This document shows positions 61,397-62,657 of a stretch of DNA of 62,657 nt, piece by piece. Source of the stretch: Deltaproteobacteria bacterium (GTDB lineage: Bacteria > Myxococcota > Myxococcia > Myxococcales > 40CM-4-68-19); contig VBKI01000085.1 in assembly GCA_005879535.1 (NCBI GenBank), positions 1 through 62,657 of the forward strand, read 5' to 3'. The position numbers were made by a program, and so were the translations under genes. The notes beneath the pieces are model-generated. The model saw nothing but the letters and a program-made list of their open reading frames with translations. It did no database searches and was not told the origin of the DNA. Each line of letters opens with the position of its first letter. The stretch's first letter is position 1.

Positions 61397-62657
61397 CTAC
61401 TCCGGCAGCGTATAGCGCTTTTCGATGGCGTCCCGGATGCGCTTGCGGCTCTCCAGACCGCCGTTGCCCTCGATCTGCTCGGCATCCGCGGCCAGGCCGT
61501 CGTCCTTGATCACCGTCCGGAACCACTTCGAATAATCGCGCTGGCCGAGGTGGTGCATCCAGGTCTCGTCGTCCACGCCTTCGGCCATCTGGAGGAAGAT
61601 TCCCAGGTTCTGCGCCCGCAGCTTGAGCTTGCCTTGCGGCCCGCGGAACACGAACGCCTCGCCCGCCAGGTTCCCCGCCGCGTACTTGCGGCGATGCCTG
61701 CGGAGCTGCGCCTTGCCGGGGACCAGCCGAAGCGGCTCGGCCTTGCCTTTGGACCAGGCCAGGACTTCTCCATCGCGCAGCTCCACGGCTTCCATCCGAC
61801 CGAAGGGCCGGAGCGTCCGCTCCGGCTTCTTGCCCACCGCGAGCGCCATGTCGACGGCCTCGAGCATCGCCGATGACACCTGTTCCGGGTGCACGGTGAT
61901 CATCAGGACGCCGCCGAGGTCGCGCGGCAGCGTGAGCGGCGCAGGTTGCCAGGAAGCGGGAAAGAGATGGTGGGCCTCGTCGATGACGATCCAGTGGGGG
62001 CGGCCCGTGCGCGTGCGCATCTCCTGCAGCCGCGGCAGGAGCGCCGCGAAGAACGATGGCCGGTCGTGCAGCGGAACGGCGACGAGGCTGACTCCGACGT
62101 GCACGGTCGGCTTGGCGAGGAGGTCGACGACCTCGCCCACGGTCGGAGGCCGTTCGGAGGTCCCGATGCTCACCACGCCTTCGAAGCCTTCGTAGTCGCC
62201 TTCTGGATCGACGATGCAGCACTGGTAGCCCGCGCACATCAGGCGCTCGATGAAGCCTGTGGCGGCAGTGGTCTTGCCGCTGCCGGAGGGGCCGGCGATC
62301 AGCAGGCGCCGGCCGGCCGGAGCGATGTGCGTCGCCGTCCCGTCGCGCCGGTTTCCCAGCAGCAGCGCGTGACGCGCGACCACGACGGAGCGAAGGTCGT
62401 CCTCCAGGATACGGCCGATCAGCTCTTCAACGCCGGCGCCGCGCGCCCCACGTGTGACCAGATCGGCGCGGTCCTTGAGCACGTCGAGCGCATTGGCGAC
62501 GGCCACGCCGCACTCGCTCGCGGCGAGCATCGCGTGGTCATTCTCGGCGTCCCCGACGGCAACGGTATTGCGCATCGACAAGCCCAGCTCGGAAAGCGCG
62601 GTGGCGAGGCCCGTCTGCTTGTTCACGCCCGAAGGCAACAGCATCACCGCGCCCTTG
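61397..62657 (-). CDS. HAD-type phosphatase domain fused to P-loop ATPase (5' part cut by window edge)
   Basis: The gene enters from the right window edge and its N-terminus is missing; 419 residues are visible. It opens with the C-terminal half of a Cof-type HAD phosphatase (LLPSGVNKQTGL, NTVAVGDAENDHAML, with motif IV acidic residues), then a P-loop domain with Walker A LLIAGPSGSGKTTAA and Walker B HWIVIDEAHHLFP, like HerA/DUF87 ATPases. The last 100 residues (RHRRKYAAGNLAGEAFVFRG, DYSKWFRTVIKDDGL) match neither. The combination suggests a nucleotide- or sugar-phosphate-related control protein; its job is unknown. It converges on the peptide transporter gene. Confidence 0.82.
   Translation of the reverse strand, partial: KGAVMLLPSGVNKQTGLATALSELGLSMRNTVAVGDAENDHAMLAASECGVAVANALDVLKDRADLVTRGARGAGVEELIGRILEDDLRSVVVARHALLLGNRRDGTATHIAPAGRRLLIAGPSGSGKTTAATGFIERLMCAGYQCCIVDPEGDYEGFEGVVSIGTSERPPTVGEVVDLLAKPTVHVGVSLVAVPLHDRPSFFAALLPRLQEMRTRTGRPHWIVIDEAHHLFPASWQPAPLTLPRDLGGVLMITVHPEQVSSAMLEAVDMALAVGKKPERTLRPFGRMEAVELRDGEVLAWSKGKAEPLRLVPGKAQLRRHRRKYAAGNLAGEAFVFRGPQGKLKLRAQNLGIFLQMAEGVDDETWMHHLGQRDYSKWFRTVIKDDGLAADAEQIEGNGGLESRKRIRDAIEKRYTLPE

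Overview
The window is about 62.7 kb of high-GC, densely coded bacterial chromosome. It most likely comes from a myxobacterium (Myxococcota), perhaps an uncultured relative of Anaeromyxobacter. This is inferred from gene content: many lipoproteins with Gly/Pro/Asp-Ala low-complexity linkers, FecR, PEGA-like and PQQ-propeller surface proteins, PilZ and cNMP-binding domains, complex hybrid kinases, DUF763, HutF and DauA-type transport. I see no rRNA, tRNA, CRISPR array, insertion sequence or phage gene, and no gene-free stretch longer than 300 bases. Most genes sit in short same-strand runs with 4-nt overlaps.

Layout. 1-8.1 kb: truncated acyl-CoA thioesterase, OsmC, a PA0069-type radical SAM protein, a coupled FecR lipoprotein and outer-membrane barrel, glycogen phosphorylase and a PspB-like membrane protein. 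8.1-14.5 kb: CyaY/frataxin, a GNAT acetyltransferase, an EEP-family hydrolase, a MATE exporter coupled to a SIS-domain protein, then hutF coupled to an M20 deacylase gene that is broken by a frameshift. 14.6-24.2 kb: a PEGA-like envelope protein, a PQQ-propeller lipoprotein, a PLD-DUF763-AlaX run, a Cache/HAMP/GAF/GGDEF diguanylate cyclase and bioB. 24.2-31.8 kb: two Cys/Met-metabolism PLP enzymes. The first follows a structured leader that looks like a pseudoknot riboswitch; the second is divergent from a MocR-type regulator. Between them lie an EamA transporter with a histidine-rich tail, a RibD-like reductase and an inositol-kinase-like PfkB protein. 31.8-44.3 kb: response regulator, ABC exporter, aldo/keto reductase, lipase-like hydrolase, OPT transporter, a repeat-bearing lipoprotein, gcvP and a cNMP-binding protein. 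44.4-51.6 kb: a DauA/SulP transporter lacking a conserved piece, then a translationally coupled trio: REC-kinase, PilZ-methyltransferase and a membrane kinase-REC-kinase. 51.6-62.7 kb: coiled-coil protein, lipoproteins, gshB, rhomboid protease, M20 dipeptidase, VWA-MoxR pair, POT peptide transporter and a truncated HAD/P-loop ATPase fusion.

Themes. Sulfur-amino-acid and one-carbon metabolism recurs (two gamma-family PLP enzymes, GshB, GcvP, BioB, several SAM-using proteins), and a SAM-II-like leader in front of one PLP enzyme fits that. Signalling is the second theme: a diguanylate cyclase with an intact inhibitory site, a PilZ-methyltransferase and three phosphorelay proteins. The trio at 46.3-51.6 kb resembles the Ralstonia phcB-phcS-phcR quorum-sensing operon rearranged by domain fusions, and is my best candidate for an undescribed system. 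The leader at 24.19-24.34 kb is second. At about ten genes a TANNNT-like hexamer ends 6-8 nt before the start codon, which suggests common leaderless transcription; I used it to choose some starts.

Limits: all family calls are from reading motifs and recalled family features, with no database search. Two conserved genes each lack roughly 40 nt, so local assembly errors cannot be excluded.
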